64,000 bases of DNA, taken from the NCBI RefSeq assembly GCF_900178005.1, contig NZ_FXBS01000005.1, positions 124,001 to 188,000 on the forward strand, read 5' to 3'. The position numbers and the translations under genes were made by a program. Each line of letters begins with the position of its first letter. Within the stretch, counting starts at the first letter, position 1. The DNA is from Tuberibacillus sp. Marseille-P3662 (lineage in GTDB: Bacteria > Bacillota > Bacilli > Bacillales > Sporolactobacillaceae). The notes below the pieces were generated by a model. It saw only the letters and a program-made list of their open reading frames with translations, was not told the DNA's origin and made no database searches. Shown one piece after another: positions 44,858 to 53,622 of the stretch.

Positions 44858-44967
44858 TTCCTAAAAATGGATAAGAGCGCAATAAACGGTCTAAAGAGCG
44901 CAATTCCTTGTAGAAAGGCCGCAATTCCACGTAAAAATAGCGCAATTCTCATTCAACTCGCCGCAAT
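44858..44967 (+). repeat. GCGCAATT array copy 1 (110-base direct repeat)
   Basis: This 110-base segment is, by eye, identical to 46057-46166 and contains five CGCAAT units spaced about 20-22 bases apart. It begins with the same final 17 bases that close the NERD gene (TTCCTAAAAATGGATAA), although no intact NERD frame precedes it. Confidence 0.95.
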
Positions 44968-45101
44968 AACTCTGTATGTAAAAATTTAAATTATGTATTT
45001 ACGTTTGATCTATGAATCATTATTATATAGAAAAGCGGTGGAATGTTAGGTGAAAAAGTCCGCAAAAAAGAGGGCAATAATAATATAGGAGGGTTACTTA
45101 T

Positions 45102-46073
45102 TTGATTGTCAAAAAAAGATCTGTTCCGCTTAAACTAGAAATGGATGAGGCATTGTTAAGAAGACTGGTCCATGGTCACGTAAAACGGCAGGACATTCAA
45201 ACGGATGCAACCAAGAGAAGCGCTGGTTACCGCGGTGAAATGTCATTAGATTATTACCTCGACGGCCTACCCCAGACTGAATATCGGATTTTTAATGATC
45301 TTCGACTTCCTGCACGCCATGGCAGTGTCTTTCAAATCGACACATTAGTCCTCTCAAAGTTCTTTGCTCTCATTATTGAAGTCAAAAATATAGCTGGGAC
45401 GCTGTTCTTCGATACATCTTTCCATCAGCTGATTAGATCATATCTAGACAAGGAAGAAGGCTTTATCGATCCACTCTCACAGGTTGAACGTCATAAGTTC
45501 GAATGGCACACATTTTTACATAATAATAACCTCACACCTTTGCCGATTGAAACGCTCGTCAGCATTAGTAACCCCAAAACCATCCTCAAAACAACACCTA
45601 ACAATCAAGCTGTGTATGAAAAGGTCATTCATAATGAGCAACTGCTAAATAAAATCAATGAATTAAAAACGAAATATCACAATCCCGTTATGAGTTCTAA
45701 TAGGCTAGATCAAATCAGTGAATGCTTATTGCAGGCACATCAACCGCCCGCATTTAATATCCTTGAGACTTATGGTATTGATAAAAAAGACATTAGACGT
45801 GGTGTCCAATGCCCTAATTGTGGAACCTTTGCAATGAAACGTATTGTTCGAAATTGGTATTGCCCCTTCTGTCAATCCTATTCGAAAGCAGCTCATGAAC
45901 AAGCGATAAGAGACTATCTTCTTCTTATTCATCCATTTATCACCAACCAAGCGTGTTGTCAATTTCTCCATATTCCATCCCGACATGTTGCCAATAGAAT
46001 TTTAAATTCAATGAATCTATGCTCTCAAGGATCAACCAAAGGTAGACATTATTATCTTCCTAAAAATGGATAA
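45102..46073 (+). CDS. NERD-domain nuclease-related protein with zinc ribbon
   Basis: A 323-residue protein. Residues about 40-150 match the nuclease-related NERD domain: the GEMSLDYYLDGLP helix, IDTLVLSKFFALIIEVKNIAG with the restriction-endonuclease-like Asp and Glu-x-Lys motif. Residues about 237-260 are a zinc ribbon (CPNCGTF, YCPFC), followed by a helix-turn-helix-like C-terminus. It is expected to bind or cut DNA. Start is TTG with TAGGAGGG 10 bases upstream. The stop codon lies in a 110-base repeat that also precedes the gene. Role unknown; such genes occur in many Bacillus genomes. Confidence 0.85.
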   Translation: MIVKKRSVPLKLEMDEALLRRLVHGHVKRQDIQTDATKRSAGYRGEMSLDYYLDGLPQTEYRIFNDLRLPARHGSVFQIDTLVLSKFFALIIEVKNIAGTLFFDTSFHQLIRSYLDKEEGFIDPLSQVERHKFEWHTFLHNNNLTPLPIETLVSISNPKTILKTTPNNQAVYEKVIHNEQLLNKINELKTKYHNPVMSSNRLDQISECLLQAHQPPAFNILETYGIDKKDIRRGVQCPNCGTFAMKRIVRNWYCPFCQSYSKAAHEQAIRDYLLLIHPFITNQACCQFLHIPSRHVANRILNSMNLCSQGSTKGRHYYLPKNG

Positions 46074-46166
46074 GAGCGCAATAAACGGTCTAAAGAGCGC
46101 AATTCCTTGTAGAAAGGCCGCAATTCCACGTAAAAATAGCGCAATTCTCATTCAACTCGCCGCAAT
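46057..46166 (+). repeat. GCGCAATT array copy 2 (110-base direct repeat)
   Basis: Second copy of the array at 44858-44967. Its first 17 bases encode the last four codons and stop of the NERD protein. A frame running through it is low-complexity and not a real gene. Confidence 0.95.
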
Positions 46167-46221
46167 TAACCCCTTATGGGCAGGACAGATCAAAAGTTCG
46201 ACATATTTTTTAACAATCATA

Positions 46222-46250
46222 TTGAAATCGCATACACCATATGCTAAAGT
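46222..46250 (+). promoter_or_regulatory. putative promoter of the DUF3870 gene
   Basis: TTGAAA and TAAAGT with a 17-base spacer, about 115 bases before the start codon. Confidence 0.4.
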
Positions 46251-46367
46251 AATGATGAAAATTCAAAAATTCAAAATCCCGGAAAGCGCACATTCTGTAA
46301 TGTCTATCTGTTTTCATCGACAGGTATCCCATGCGGAAGATGTTGGAACTTTCTGAGGAGTGATAAA

Positions 46368-46685
46368 GTGTACGAACAGAATACCGTTGATTTTGTCGGT
46401 GAAGCTAAATCACCGGAGAATAACCCAATTACGAAACAATACACGACGTTTTTCGCTGGGTTTGTCATAAACCGTGAGAATGGCGAAATTATAGATGTTG
46501 ATTGTACAGCCATTCTCGACTCTACGAAACAATTTATTCAAGCCCTGTTTATTGGCAAAAGTTTTTGTGATCCAGATGGGGTCATTAAAGCCATCGAGGA
46601 AAGATACTTTGGCTCTTCACAAAAAGCTTTGATTGTCGCATTCAAGAATGCCCAGAAAAAATATGATGACACCCTGCAAAAGTAG
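46368..46685 (+). CDS. DUF3870 family protein
   Basis: A 105-residue protein matching DUF3870: FVGEAKSPENNPITKQYTTF, VDCTAILDSTKQFIQALF, and ALIVAFKNAQKKY. Function unknown; such genes often lie near amino-acid or peptide catabolism operons. GTG start with GAGGAG upstream. A terminator separates it from the DUF819 permease. Confidence 0.85.
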   Translation: MYEQNTVDFVGEAKSPENNPITKQYTTFFAGFVINRENGEIIDVDCTAILDSTKQFIQALFIGKSFCDPDGVIKAIEERYFGSSQKALIVAFKNAQKKYDDTLQK

Positions 46686-46716
46686 GGAAGCTGCTTTATC
46701 TATTTGATGCGTAGGT

Positions 46717-46766
46717 AAAACCCAGCTGATAGGAATCAATCTTTTCCTATTGGCTGGGTTTTTATC
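46717..46766 (+). terminator. terminator after the DUF3870 gene
   Basis: AAACCCAGC-TGATAGGAA pairs with TTCCTATTGGCTGGGTTT; T-rich end. Confidence 0.85.
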
Positions 46767-46796
46767 ATATATATCATTAAAAAGGGAGGTATCGAT

Positions 46797-47963
46797 ATGA
46801 TACAAGATGGTTTTTTATACCTTGGCGTTATGATTGGATTAGCTGGACTTATCGCCTATATCGAAAAAAGTTCAGCAAGCCGGTTTTTCAATGTTGTTCC
46901 TGGTATTATCCTTATTTATTTGGTTGGCGCCTTTCTGAAAACAACCGGAATTCTCGGTTCTTCAGATGCCATTGACTCAGCCTATAGCAATGTTCGCGGC
47001 GCATTACTGCCAACCCTCATTTTATTAATGTTATTGAACTGTGATCTGAGGAAATTGATCAAGTTAGGCCCGAAAATGCTGCTGGGGTATTTTACAGCTG
47101 TTGTCAGTATTATCTTAGGATTTGTCATCACTTTTCTTATCTTTAAAGGGCTATACGTATCTGATACGTGGCAGGCGCTTGGGGCGCTAGCGGGAAGCTG
47201 GACAGGTGGCTCAGCCAATATGGTCATCATTCAAGGTATTCTCGATGTTCCGGAAAATATTTTTGGTTATGCCCTTATTATGGATACCATCAATTATTCG
47301 ACATGGGTAATGGCTATGTTTTGGCTGGTTCCTTTTGCAGCGATTTTTAATCGCTGGGCGAAGGCGAATACATCGCACTTAGATGAAGTGAGTTCTGAAC
47401 TCATCGCTGAACACGAAGAAAAGCAGGACCAATCGGTGTCCTTTGTTCATATCATTGGTTTGTTTGCGATCGGTCTGTTCACGGCTGCAGTTGCGACAAA
47501 AGTAGGCAGTCTGTTACCGGAGTTTGGAACGATTGTGAGTACGACGACGTGGACCATTTTTATTGTATCTATTATTGGTATTTTACTAGCGATGACAAAG
47601 GTTTCGAAGATCCCAGGTTCGATGGATGTGGCCAATGTTTTGCTTTATGTCGTCATAGCGCTGATCGCCTCGCGTGCCGATTTCTCTGATCTGTTACAGG
47701 CACCGATCTATATTGTTTCTGGTTTCATGATCCTTCTTGTGCACGCTGTGATCATGGCGTTGGTGGCTAAGTTGTTCAAACTCGACTTGTTCACACTAGG
47801 TGTCTCAAGCTTAGCCAATATCGGTGGTATGGCGTCAGCGCCGCTTTTAGCAGGGGCGTACAATCGGGCTCTCATTCCCATCGGTGTATTAATGGCACTT
47901 GCGGGATCATTTATGGGAACTTACTTCGGATTAATAACGGCCAAGATTTTATCAGTATTATAA
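46797..47963 (+). CDS. DUF819 family membrane protein (YjcL-like)
   Basis: A 388-residue protein with about ten helices, YjcL/DUF819 family: AGSWTGGSANMVIIQGIL and ANIGGMASAPLLAGAYN are typical loops. Members are predicted carriers, often beside dipeptide epimerase genes. Here it shares an operon with the YkfB-type epimerase (13 bases) and YkfC-type endopeptidase, so import of murein-derived peptides is possible. Confidence 0.88.
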   Translation: MIQDGFLYLGVMIGLAGLIAYIEKSSASRFFNVVPGIILIYLVGAFLKTTGILGSSDAIDSAYSNVRGALLPTLILLMLLNCDLRKLIKLGPKMLLGYFTAVVSIILGFVITFLIFKGLYVSDTWQALGALAGSWTGGSANMVIIQGILDVPENIFGYALIMDTINYSTWVMAMFWLVPFAAIFNRWAKANTSHLDEVSSELIAEHEEKQDQSVSFVHIIGLFAIGLFTAAVATKVGSLLPEFGTIVSTTTWTIFIVSIIGILLAMTKVSKIPGSMDVANVLLYVVIALIASRADFSDLLQAPIYIVSGFMILLVHAVIMALVAKLFKLDLFTLGVSSLANIGGMASAPLLAGAYNRALIPIGVLMALAGSFMGTYFGLITAKILSVL

Positions 47964-47976
47964 GGAGATATGAGCA

Positions 47977-49044
47977 GTGAAAATTGTCGATTTAGAATGC
48001 CGTCAGACGTCTGTAGCATTAAATCAACCTTTTAAAACCGCACTAAGAACAGCAACCGCTATAGAAACAGTTGAAGTCGTCCTTCATTTGGATACAGGAC
48101 ACATTGGTTTGGGATCGGCTGTATCAACCTGGAAGATCACTGGAGAATCTTTAAGCAGTATTCAAGCTGCTATCACCGGACCGATCTATGAGACTATTAA
48201 AAACCGGAGCATTCTGGACTTGGAACGTTTACTGGTGGATGTTGATCGCAGTTGTGTCGCTAACTCAAGTGCTAAAGCTGCCGTGGACATCGCGCTCCAT
48301 GATCTATATTGCCATGTGTTTGATTTGCCGCTCTATGCCTTGCTTGGGGGTCGTATGCAAGGGTTAGAAACCGATATGACAATATCCATTGATGAACCTG
48401 AAGTGATGAAGGCGGACGCTGCCAAATGCTTGCAACAAGGGTATGACGTGCTGAAAATAAAAGTGGGTAACCATGAGCAAGAGGATATTGCACGGATACA
48501 ATCGGTTAAGGCAGCTGTTGGTGATCATGTGCGCTTGCGGTTAGACGCTAATCAGGGGTGGACCAGTAAACAGGCTGTGAAAATGATTCAGTACTTTGAA
48601 GATCATAATATCGCGATTGAATGGGTCGAACAGCCTGTCGCTATGCATGACTTTGCAGGATTAAAATTTGTTCGCGACCGCGTCGCAACCCCGATTATGG
48701 CTGATGAAAGTGTCTTTTCATCCCATGACGCTTTCCATCTTCTAAAGGAAGAGGCTGTTGATCTACTAAATATTAAACTAATGAAATCCGGTGGCATTCG
48801 CCGAGCTTGTCAAATTGCCGATGTCGCAGAAGCAGCGGGTGTGGCATGTATGATGGGCAGTATGATGGAATCCCAATTGTCGGTGACAGCTGCCGCTCAT
48901 GTGGCCACTGCTCATCGGAATATCACCCATTATGACCTCGATGCGCCATTATGGCTTAATCATGAATCAATGCGTGGGGGGATGCAATTCGACGGAAAAG
49001 TGATCACGTTACCGGATGGTGCAGGACTTGGCATTGAAAAATAA
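47977..49044 (+). CDS. ykfB: L-Ala-D/L-Glu (dipeptide) epimerase
   Basis: A 355-residue enolase-superfamily enzyme. The catalytic lysine pair is in VLKIKVG near residue 158, metal ligands in RLDANQGW, EWVEQPV and MADESVFS, and second lysine in NIKLMKSGG; the DLDAP substrate motif near residue 308 marks dipeptide epimerases. It isomerises L-Ala-D-Glu from peptidoglycan to L-Ala-L-Glu. GTG start after AAGGAGATATG. Partner genes ykfC and DUF819 agree. Confidence 0.93.
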   Translation: MKIVDLECRQTSVALNQPFKTALRTATAIETVEVVLHLDTGHIGLGSAVSTWKITGESLSSIQAAITGPIYETIKNRSILDLERLLVDVDRSCVANSSAKAAVDIALHDLYCHVFDLPLYALLGGRMQGLETDMTISIDEPEVMKADAAKCLQQGYDVLKIKVGNHEQEDIARIQSVKAAVGDHVRLRLDANQGWTSKQAVKMIQYFEDHNIAIEWVEQPVAMHDFAGLKFVRDRVATPIMADESVFSSHDAFHLLKEEAVDLLNIKLMKSGGIRRACQIADVAEAAGVACMMGSMMESQLSVTAAAHVATAHRNITHYDLDAPLWLNHESMRGGMQFDGKVITLPDGAGLGIEK

Positions 49045-49064
49045 CTTTTTGGAGGTATTATTAT

Positions 49065-50090
49065 ATGACAAAACGTTACTCTAAGTTCATTTATGCTTTA
49101 GTTGTTGTGCTCATTGCGAGTGTGTTAAATCCTTTATATGGTCATGCCGATGCCGCTACACAACATCAAGTGCAAAAAACATCGTATATTGATGTATCTG
49201 TTGCTACGCTATGGTCTGAACCAGGATTGAATCGGCCCGTTGATGCACCAACGATTTCTAATCCCGTCGATATGTGGGAGTGGACGACAAGCATGACCTT
49301 AGATCAGAAGTTAAATTTAGTTGGCAACCTACAAACCCAGGGACTTTATGGGCAGGAAGTGACCATTCTTGAGGAACAGGGTCAATGGGCTAAAGTCGCT
49401 GTCCATGGTCAGCCGACACCCAAGAATCAGTTAGGCTATCCTGCTTGGATGCCGAAACGCCAGCTTGCCAATCATGCGATGTATGACCACATGAAAAACA
49501 GCAGAGCCTTTGCTCAAGTAACCGACCCGACGGCATGGCTTTATGATGATAAGCAACAGAAGCGAAAATTTAAAGAAATCAGTTTTAATACGCGTCTTCC
49601 CGTAATTACTAAAGTAGGGGATACAGCCCTAGTCGCGACACCGAGTAACGGGATGAAATGGATCGCTGCATCTGACGTTACGATCTATGACTCTGAAAAA
49701 GATATTCCTAAGCCTACGGGTGAAGATCTTGTCGAAACGGCGAAGCAATTCCTAGGCTTACCGTACCTATGGGCAGGTGTGTCTGGATTTGGTTTTGACT
49801 GCTCAGGTTTCACCTATACCATTCATCGGGCACATGGCGTCACTATTCCGCGTGATTCAAGCGTTCAGGCAGAAAACGGAAAGCCAGTGGCTAAGGAAGA
49901 CTTGAAAAAAGGCGACCTCCTATTTTTTGCCTATAATGAAGGAAAAGGCAGCGTACATCACGTAGGTATGTATATCGGTAATGGCCAAATGATCCATTCC
50001 CCGAACTCTAGCAGCACTGTTGAAATCATTGATGTCTTTGACTCAGCCTATGCCAAGGAGTTTGCTGGAGCTAGAAGATATATAGATTAA
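49065..50090 (+). CDS. ykfC: NlpC/P60 gamma-D-glutamyl-L-diamino acid endopeptidase
   Basis: A 341-residue secreted or surface protein. Signal peptide in the first 30 residues (FIYALVVVLIASVLN, then GHADA), two SH3b-type domains (residues about 40-210) and the NlpC/P60 domain (residues about 220-341), with Cys in FDCSGF, His in VHHVGMYIG and the final His in MIHSP. It cuts between D-Glu and diaminopimelate in murein peptides, releasing L-Ala-D-Glu for the epimerase. RBS GGAGGT. Confidence 0.93.
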   Translation: MTKRYSKFIYALVVVLIASVLNPLYGHADAATQHQVQKTSYIDVSVATLWSEPGLNRPVDAPTISNPVDMWEWTTSMTLDQKLNLVGNLQTQGLYGQEVTILEEQGQWAKVAVHGQPTPKNQLGYPAWMPKRQLANHAMYDHMKNSRAFAQVTDPTAWLYDDKQQKRKFKEISFNTRLPVITKVGDTALVATPSNGMKWIAASDVTIYDSEKDIPKPTGEDLVETAKQFLGLPYLWAGVSGFGFDCSGFTYTIHRAHGVTIPRDSSVQAENGKPVAKEDLKKGDLLFFAYNEGKGSVHHVGMYIGNGQMIHSPNSSSTVEIIDVFDSAYAKEFAGARRYID

Positions 50091-50126
50091 TGAGTCATAT
50101 TATTTCCCGGAAATCAAAATGGATTG

Positions 50127-50168
50127 GGGCTCTCAAGGTAACTTGAGGGCCTGTTTTTGTTTTTTCAT
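50127..50168 (+). terminator. terminator of the ykfBC operon
   Basis: GGCTCTCAAG / CTTGAGGGCC stem, 4-base loop and T-rich tail. Confidence 0.85.
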
Positions 50169-50182
50169 ATTTAGGAATATCG

Positions 50183-50250
50183 GCGTGATTTCAGCAAAAG
50201 CACCGCAATTCCATGGCATACTCATACCTAATAAAATAGCGAGCAATTCT
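50183..50250 (+). repeat. degenerate GCGCAATT-type repeats
   Basis: Imperfect units GCGTGATT, ACCGCAATTCC and GCGAGCAATTC in an intergenic region just after a terminator; a decayed member of the family at 44.9, 46.1 and 57.7 kb. Confidence 0.4.
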
Positions 50251-50355
50251 TACCGAGTCAAAACCTTTGACCAAAACCCAAGCAAGGTGGTAGGCTTAGT
50301 GTAATTTTAAACTGTGGGAACATTTTGTTTAATTGACAACAAGGAGTTGAGCTTG

Positions 50356-51405
50356 ATGAGATATGGTTTTTGGCTGCCTATTTTTGGCGGCTGGTTACGG
50401 AACGTAAATGATGAGCAGATGCCGCCAACGTTTGATTATGCCAAAGAAGTGGTCCAATCAGCGGAACAATGGGGCTATGATACAACATTAATTGCGGAAC
50501 TGTATTTAAATGATATCAAAGGCACCGAAGCCGATACGCTTGAAGCATGGACAACAGCGGCGGGGCTAGCGTCGGTAACGGATTCGATGGAAATCATGGC
50601 GGCGGTCCGTCCTGTTTTTCATAATCCAGCGGTGACAGCTAAGATGGCTGCTAATATTGATCATATCAGCGGCGGACGGTTTACGCTGAATATTGTTTCC
50701 GGTTGGTGGGCGGAAGAGGCCCGCCAGTATGGCGGCGCTTTTACAGAACATGACGAACGTTATGAGCGGACGAAAGAATTTTTAGATGTGATGAGAGGCC
50801 TTTGGACAGAAGATCAGTTCAGTTATAAAGGCAAATTCTATGACATTGAAAACACACGCTTAGAGCCAAAGCCTGTTCAGCAACCGAATCCGAAGCTGTA
50901 TGCGGGTGGTGAAAGTGAACAAGGGAAAAACATCATCACCTCCCAATGTGATGCTTATGTGATGCATGGGGGTACTGTGGATGAAATTCACGACAAGGTA
51001 ACGGATATGAAACAACGTCGCCAAGAAGCGGGCAAGGATCCTTTCCAATCGTTTGGACTCGCTGCGTTCGTGATTTGCCGGGATTCTGAGGAAGAAGCGT
51101 TGGCTGAACTCGAGCGGATTACTCAAGACAACGAATCGGCTGCCGGTTTCGAAAGCATGGCGGATTTCACGAATAAGTCACAGTTGGAGCAAGAGGTCAA
51201 ACGGTTTGATTATTCTGTCTCCAATCGTGGACTAAGACCACGGTTGATTGGCACACCAGAGCAAATCGCTGATAAAATCTTAGAATTTGAAGATGCCGGC
51301 GTTAATCTATTATTGCTACAATGCTCACCGCAGCTCGAAGAAATGGAACGCTTTTCAAAACAAGTTATGCCGCTTGTTGAACAAAGACGTCAGGCCGTTC
51401 AATGA
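50356..51405 (+). CDS. LLM-class flavin-dependent monooxygenase (SfnG/SsuD-like)
   Basis: A 349-residue FMN-dependent oxidoreductase. N-terminal RYGFWLPIFGGWLRN is typical of dimethylsulfone monooxygenase SfnG-like proteins; IDHISGGRFTLNIVSGWWAEEARQ and LWTEDQFSYKGKFYDIENTRLEPKP follow the alkanesulfonate monooxygenase pattern. It uses reduced FMN to oxygenate a small organosulfur or other substrate. ATG 50356 has AAGGAG 9 bases upstream. The next gene, 23 bases on, encodes an ATP-grasp enzyme. No flavin reductase is adjacent. Confidence 0.9.
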   Translation: MRYGFWLPIFGGWLRNVNDEQMPPTFDYAKEVVQSAEQWGYDTTLIAELYLNDIKGTEADTLEAWTTAAGLASVTDSMEIMAAVRPVFHNPAVTAKMAANIDHISGGRFTLNIVSGWWAEEARQYGGAFTEHDERYERTKEFLDVMRGLWTEDQFSYKGKFYDIENTRLEPKPVQQPNPKLYAGGESEQGKNIITSQCDAYVMHGGTVDEIHDKVTDMKQRRQEAGKDPFQSFGLAAFVICRDSEEEALAELERITQDNESAAGFESMADFTNKSQLEQEVKRFDYSVSNRGLRPRLIGTPEQIADKILEFEDAGVNLLLLQCSPQLEEMERFSKQVMPLVEQRRQAVQ

Positions 51406-51428
51406 AAATGAGGAAGGAGTGATGCACG

Positions 51429-52379
51429 ATGGCGAAGGTATACATTATTCATGAGAATTCAGATTGGACTGAACATCTAACGCAACGACTGGATGAATTA
51501 AACGTCCCATACGAAGAATGGTTCCTCGATGAAGGAACCTTGGATTTAACAGAAGAACCGCCTGAGGGTGTGTTCTATAATCGTATGAGTGCTTCTTCCC
51601 ATACCCGCGATCACCGGTTTGCACCTGAATATACGCAAGCTGTCCTCCATTGGTTAGAAAGCCATGGGAGGAAAGTATTCAATGGCCGGCGGGCACTGGA
51701 ACTTGAAGTGAGTAAAGTGGCGCAATATCAGGCGCTCGGTGTGCATGGTGTACGAACACCGAAAACCGTTGCAGCGGTTGGTGGGAAGGAGCAGGTTATT
51801 CAAGCAGCAAAGGCATTTGGTACAACACCGTTTATCACAAAACACAATCGAGCGGGAAAAGGATTGGGCGTGCAGTTGTTTAATTCCATTGCAGCTTTAG
51901 AGCAATACGTTGAGTCCCCTGAATTTGAGGTGCCCATTGACGGCATAACACTCATTCAGGAATACATTGATTCACCTGAATCCTCTATTACCCGTTGTGA
52001 GTTTGTCGGCGGCCAATTTTTATATGCGGTGAGAGTGGACACTTCAGAAGGCTTTGAACTATGCCCCGCTGATGCATGTACCATTGACGACTTAAATTGC
52101 CCGATCGATGGCGAAAGTTCAGGCGAACAGTTCTTAATTATTGAGAACTTTAATGAATCCATCATTCAGCAATATCAAGCATTTTTGCAGGAGAATCAGA
52201 TCGCCTTTGCCGGTATTGAATTTATTCGTGACAAAGATGGGCAAATTTACACTTACGACGTGAATACAAATACGAACTATAACTCAGATGCTGAAGCTAA
52301 AGTTAACAAATACGGTATGTTGGAGATTGCGAAATATTTGCGCGAGCAATTAGAATACGCCACAGGAACAAAAGTCTAA
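51429..52379 (+). CDS. ATP-grasp family protein (RimK-like)
   Basis: A 316-residue enzyme with an N-terminal domain (VYIIHENSDWTEHL), then an ATP-grasp fold: TPFITKHNRAGKGLGVQLF (ATP lysine and glycine loop), TLIQEYIDSPESSITRCEFV, and YTYDVNTNTNYNSD (metal-binding Asp/Asn). Family members join amino acids or peptides to carboxylates using ATP. The pairing with a flavin monooxygenase suggests a two-step modification of one substrate, unknown. Confidence 0.85.
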   Translation: MAKVYIIHENSDWTEHLTQRLDELNVPYEEWFLDEGTLDLTEEPPEGVFYNRMSASSHTRDHRFAPEYTQAVLHWLESHGRKVFNGRRALELEVSKVAQYQALGVHGVRTPKTVAAVGGKEQVIQAAKAFGTTPFITKHNRAGKGLGVQLFNSIAALEQYVESPEFEVPIDGITLIQEYIDSPESSITRCEFVGGQFLYAVRVDTSEGFELCPADACTIDDLNCPIDGESSGEQFLIIENFNESIIQQYQAFLQENQIAFAGIEFIRDKDGQIYTYDVNTNTNYNSDAEAKVNKYGMLEIAKYLREQLEYATGTKV

Positions 52380-52414
52380 GCATCCGTTAGGCTAAGTCAG
52401 TTCATTAACCGATC

Positions 52415-52466
52415 CAAAAAAGGTAAGGGCTTATTAATCATGTTAATAGGTCCTTACCTTTTTATT
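52415..52466 (+). terminator. terminator after the ATP-grasp gene
   Basis: AAAGGTAAGG..TTATTA pairs with TTAATA..CCTTACCTTT, followed by TTTATTT. Confidence 0.85.
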
Positions 52467-52532
52467 TCTGTATATTTTCTTTGGAAATCAAAACAATAAT
52501 CATAGCAAAAGAATTTGAACGGAGGTTACATC

Positions 52533-53006
52533 ATGGGATTTGCCGTTTTTTGCTTGGCTTCATGGCTCATTATTGTCATATTTGCCCTTATACCAAAAAA
52601 ATTCTCTATTGTAGAGAATACATTTGTGTTTTTAATCTTACTGATCTTAACGATTAATGTATCATGGATCGTTTTTGAGGAAATGTCCCTGATTAAAGAA
52701 ACGCAAGAGGGGATGAAGCACGTTTCCTTTTTACTGAACCGGAGTGTCATCATTCCAATGACATTAATTACGCAATTAAATCTCGTTTATCGAACCAAGA
52801 CCTTTACAGGATCCCTATTAACGATGATGGCTTCCTTGGTATTTTTACTTATAATGAGAGGCTTTTCCCTCTATTTTAATATCATTACCTATGTTAAGTG
52901 GAACTTTGGCTATGATGTGATCTATTTAATCGTCATGTATGTCATCACGTTTTTCGCACTTTACTTATTTAGAAAATTGACGCATGGTGAGGTGGATGTT
53001 TCATGA
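52533..53006 (+). CDS. CBO0543-like membrane protein 1
   Basis: A 157-residue protein with four to five hydrophobic helices (LASWLIIVIFALIPKKFS at the start) and a short polar end. It resembles the CBO0543 family only loosely but has similar length and layout to the next gene. ATG 52533 follows CGGAGGT. Function unknown. It overlaps the next gene by four bases, showing an operon. Confidence 0.65.
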   Translation: MGFAVFCLASWLIIVIFALIPKKFSIVENTFVFLILLILTINVSWIVFEEMSLIKETQEGMKHVSFLLNRSVIIPMTLITQLNLVYRTKTFTGSLLTMMASLVFLLIMRGFSLYFNIITYVKWNFGYDVIYLIVMYVITFFALYLFRKLTHGEVDVS

Positions 53007-53494
53007 TGTTATGGGAACATTTTGACAAAAATGAAATATATTTATCGATCGCCTTTGTCATCGTATATGCTATTTTTTTCCTTTTGCCAAAGCGATTCCC
53101 TCGGGATGTGACCATGATGTATTTAGTATGGGGATTTGCTATTGCAACTTTATTTGATTTTACCATCGGAGGAGGGCTCATTAATTTCTACCAGGTCAAT
53201 GATTCAGGGGATTATGAATTGTTTGATGTGGTGACTTACTTTATGTTCGCGCCGATCAGTTACTTTTTTATTTACATCTATGATGCATTAGGCATTAATA
53301 AAAAAACCGTCATTGGGTTCATTATCGTATGGACGATCATTGGCTTAGGGGCCGAGTGGGTATCCTCTGTGATGGGTGTCACTCATCACCAACGAGGTTA
53401 TCAAATCCCTTATTCCGTCCCAGTTTTTCTCGTTGTCCAAACAATAACTTTGCTTTACTATGAACTGATTATGAAATTTAAGCGGCAAGGTTAA
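53003..53494 (+). CDS. CBO0543 family membrane protein
   Basis: A 163-residue protein with five predicted helices. The motif LLPKRFPRDVTMMYLVWGFAIATLFDFTIG and the segment YELFDVVTYFMFAPISYFFIYIYD match the CBO0543 family of Bacilli and Clostridia. Function is unknown. It overlaps the preceding gene and is closed by a terminator. Confidence 0.8.
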   Translation: MMLWEHFDKNEIYLSIAFVIVYAIFFLLPKRFPRDVTMMYLVWGFAIATLFDFTIGGGLINFYQVNDSGDYELFDVVTYFMFAPISYFFIYIYDALGINKKTVIGFIIVWTIIGLGAEWVSSVMGVTHHQRGYQIPYSVPVFLVVQTITLLYYELIMKFKRQG

Positions 53495-53495
53495 A

Positions 53496-53541
53496 AAGGA
53501 TATAGGCACACTGATCTGACCTATATCCTCTGATTTTTTGT
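53496..53541 (+). terminator. terminator after the CBO0543 pair
   Basis: AGGATATAGG / CCTATATCCT stem followed by CTGATTTTTTG. Confidence 0.85.
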
Positions 53542-53622
53542 ATATTCAGGGTGGCTTTCAAAAGCAATGAGTATTATTTCCTTGTTGTCGAGATCGACGG
53601 TATCATTCTCGCGTACGTATGC

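Noticed and set aside
44858-44967. CRISPR array
   Set aside because: Period of about 21 bases with 8-base units is too short for repeats and spacers.
46066-46356. 96-codon frame after the NERD gene
   Set aside because: It starts within the NERD stop region and translates the GCGCAATT array, so its repeats are a by-product of DNA repeats.
50119-50304. 61-codon frame after ykfC
   Set aside because: It crosses a terminator and degraded repeats and has no ribosome site.
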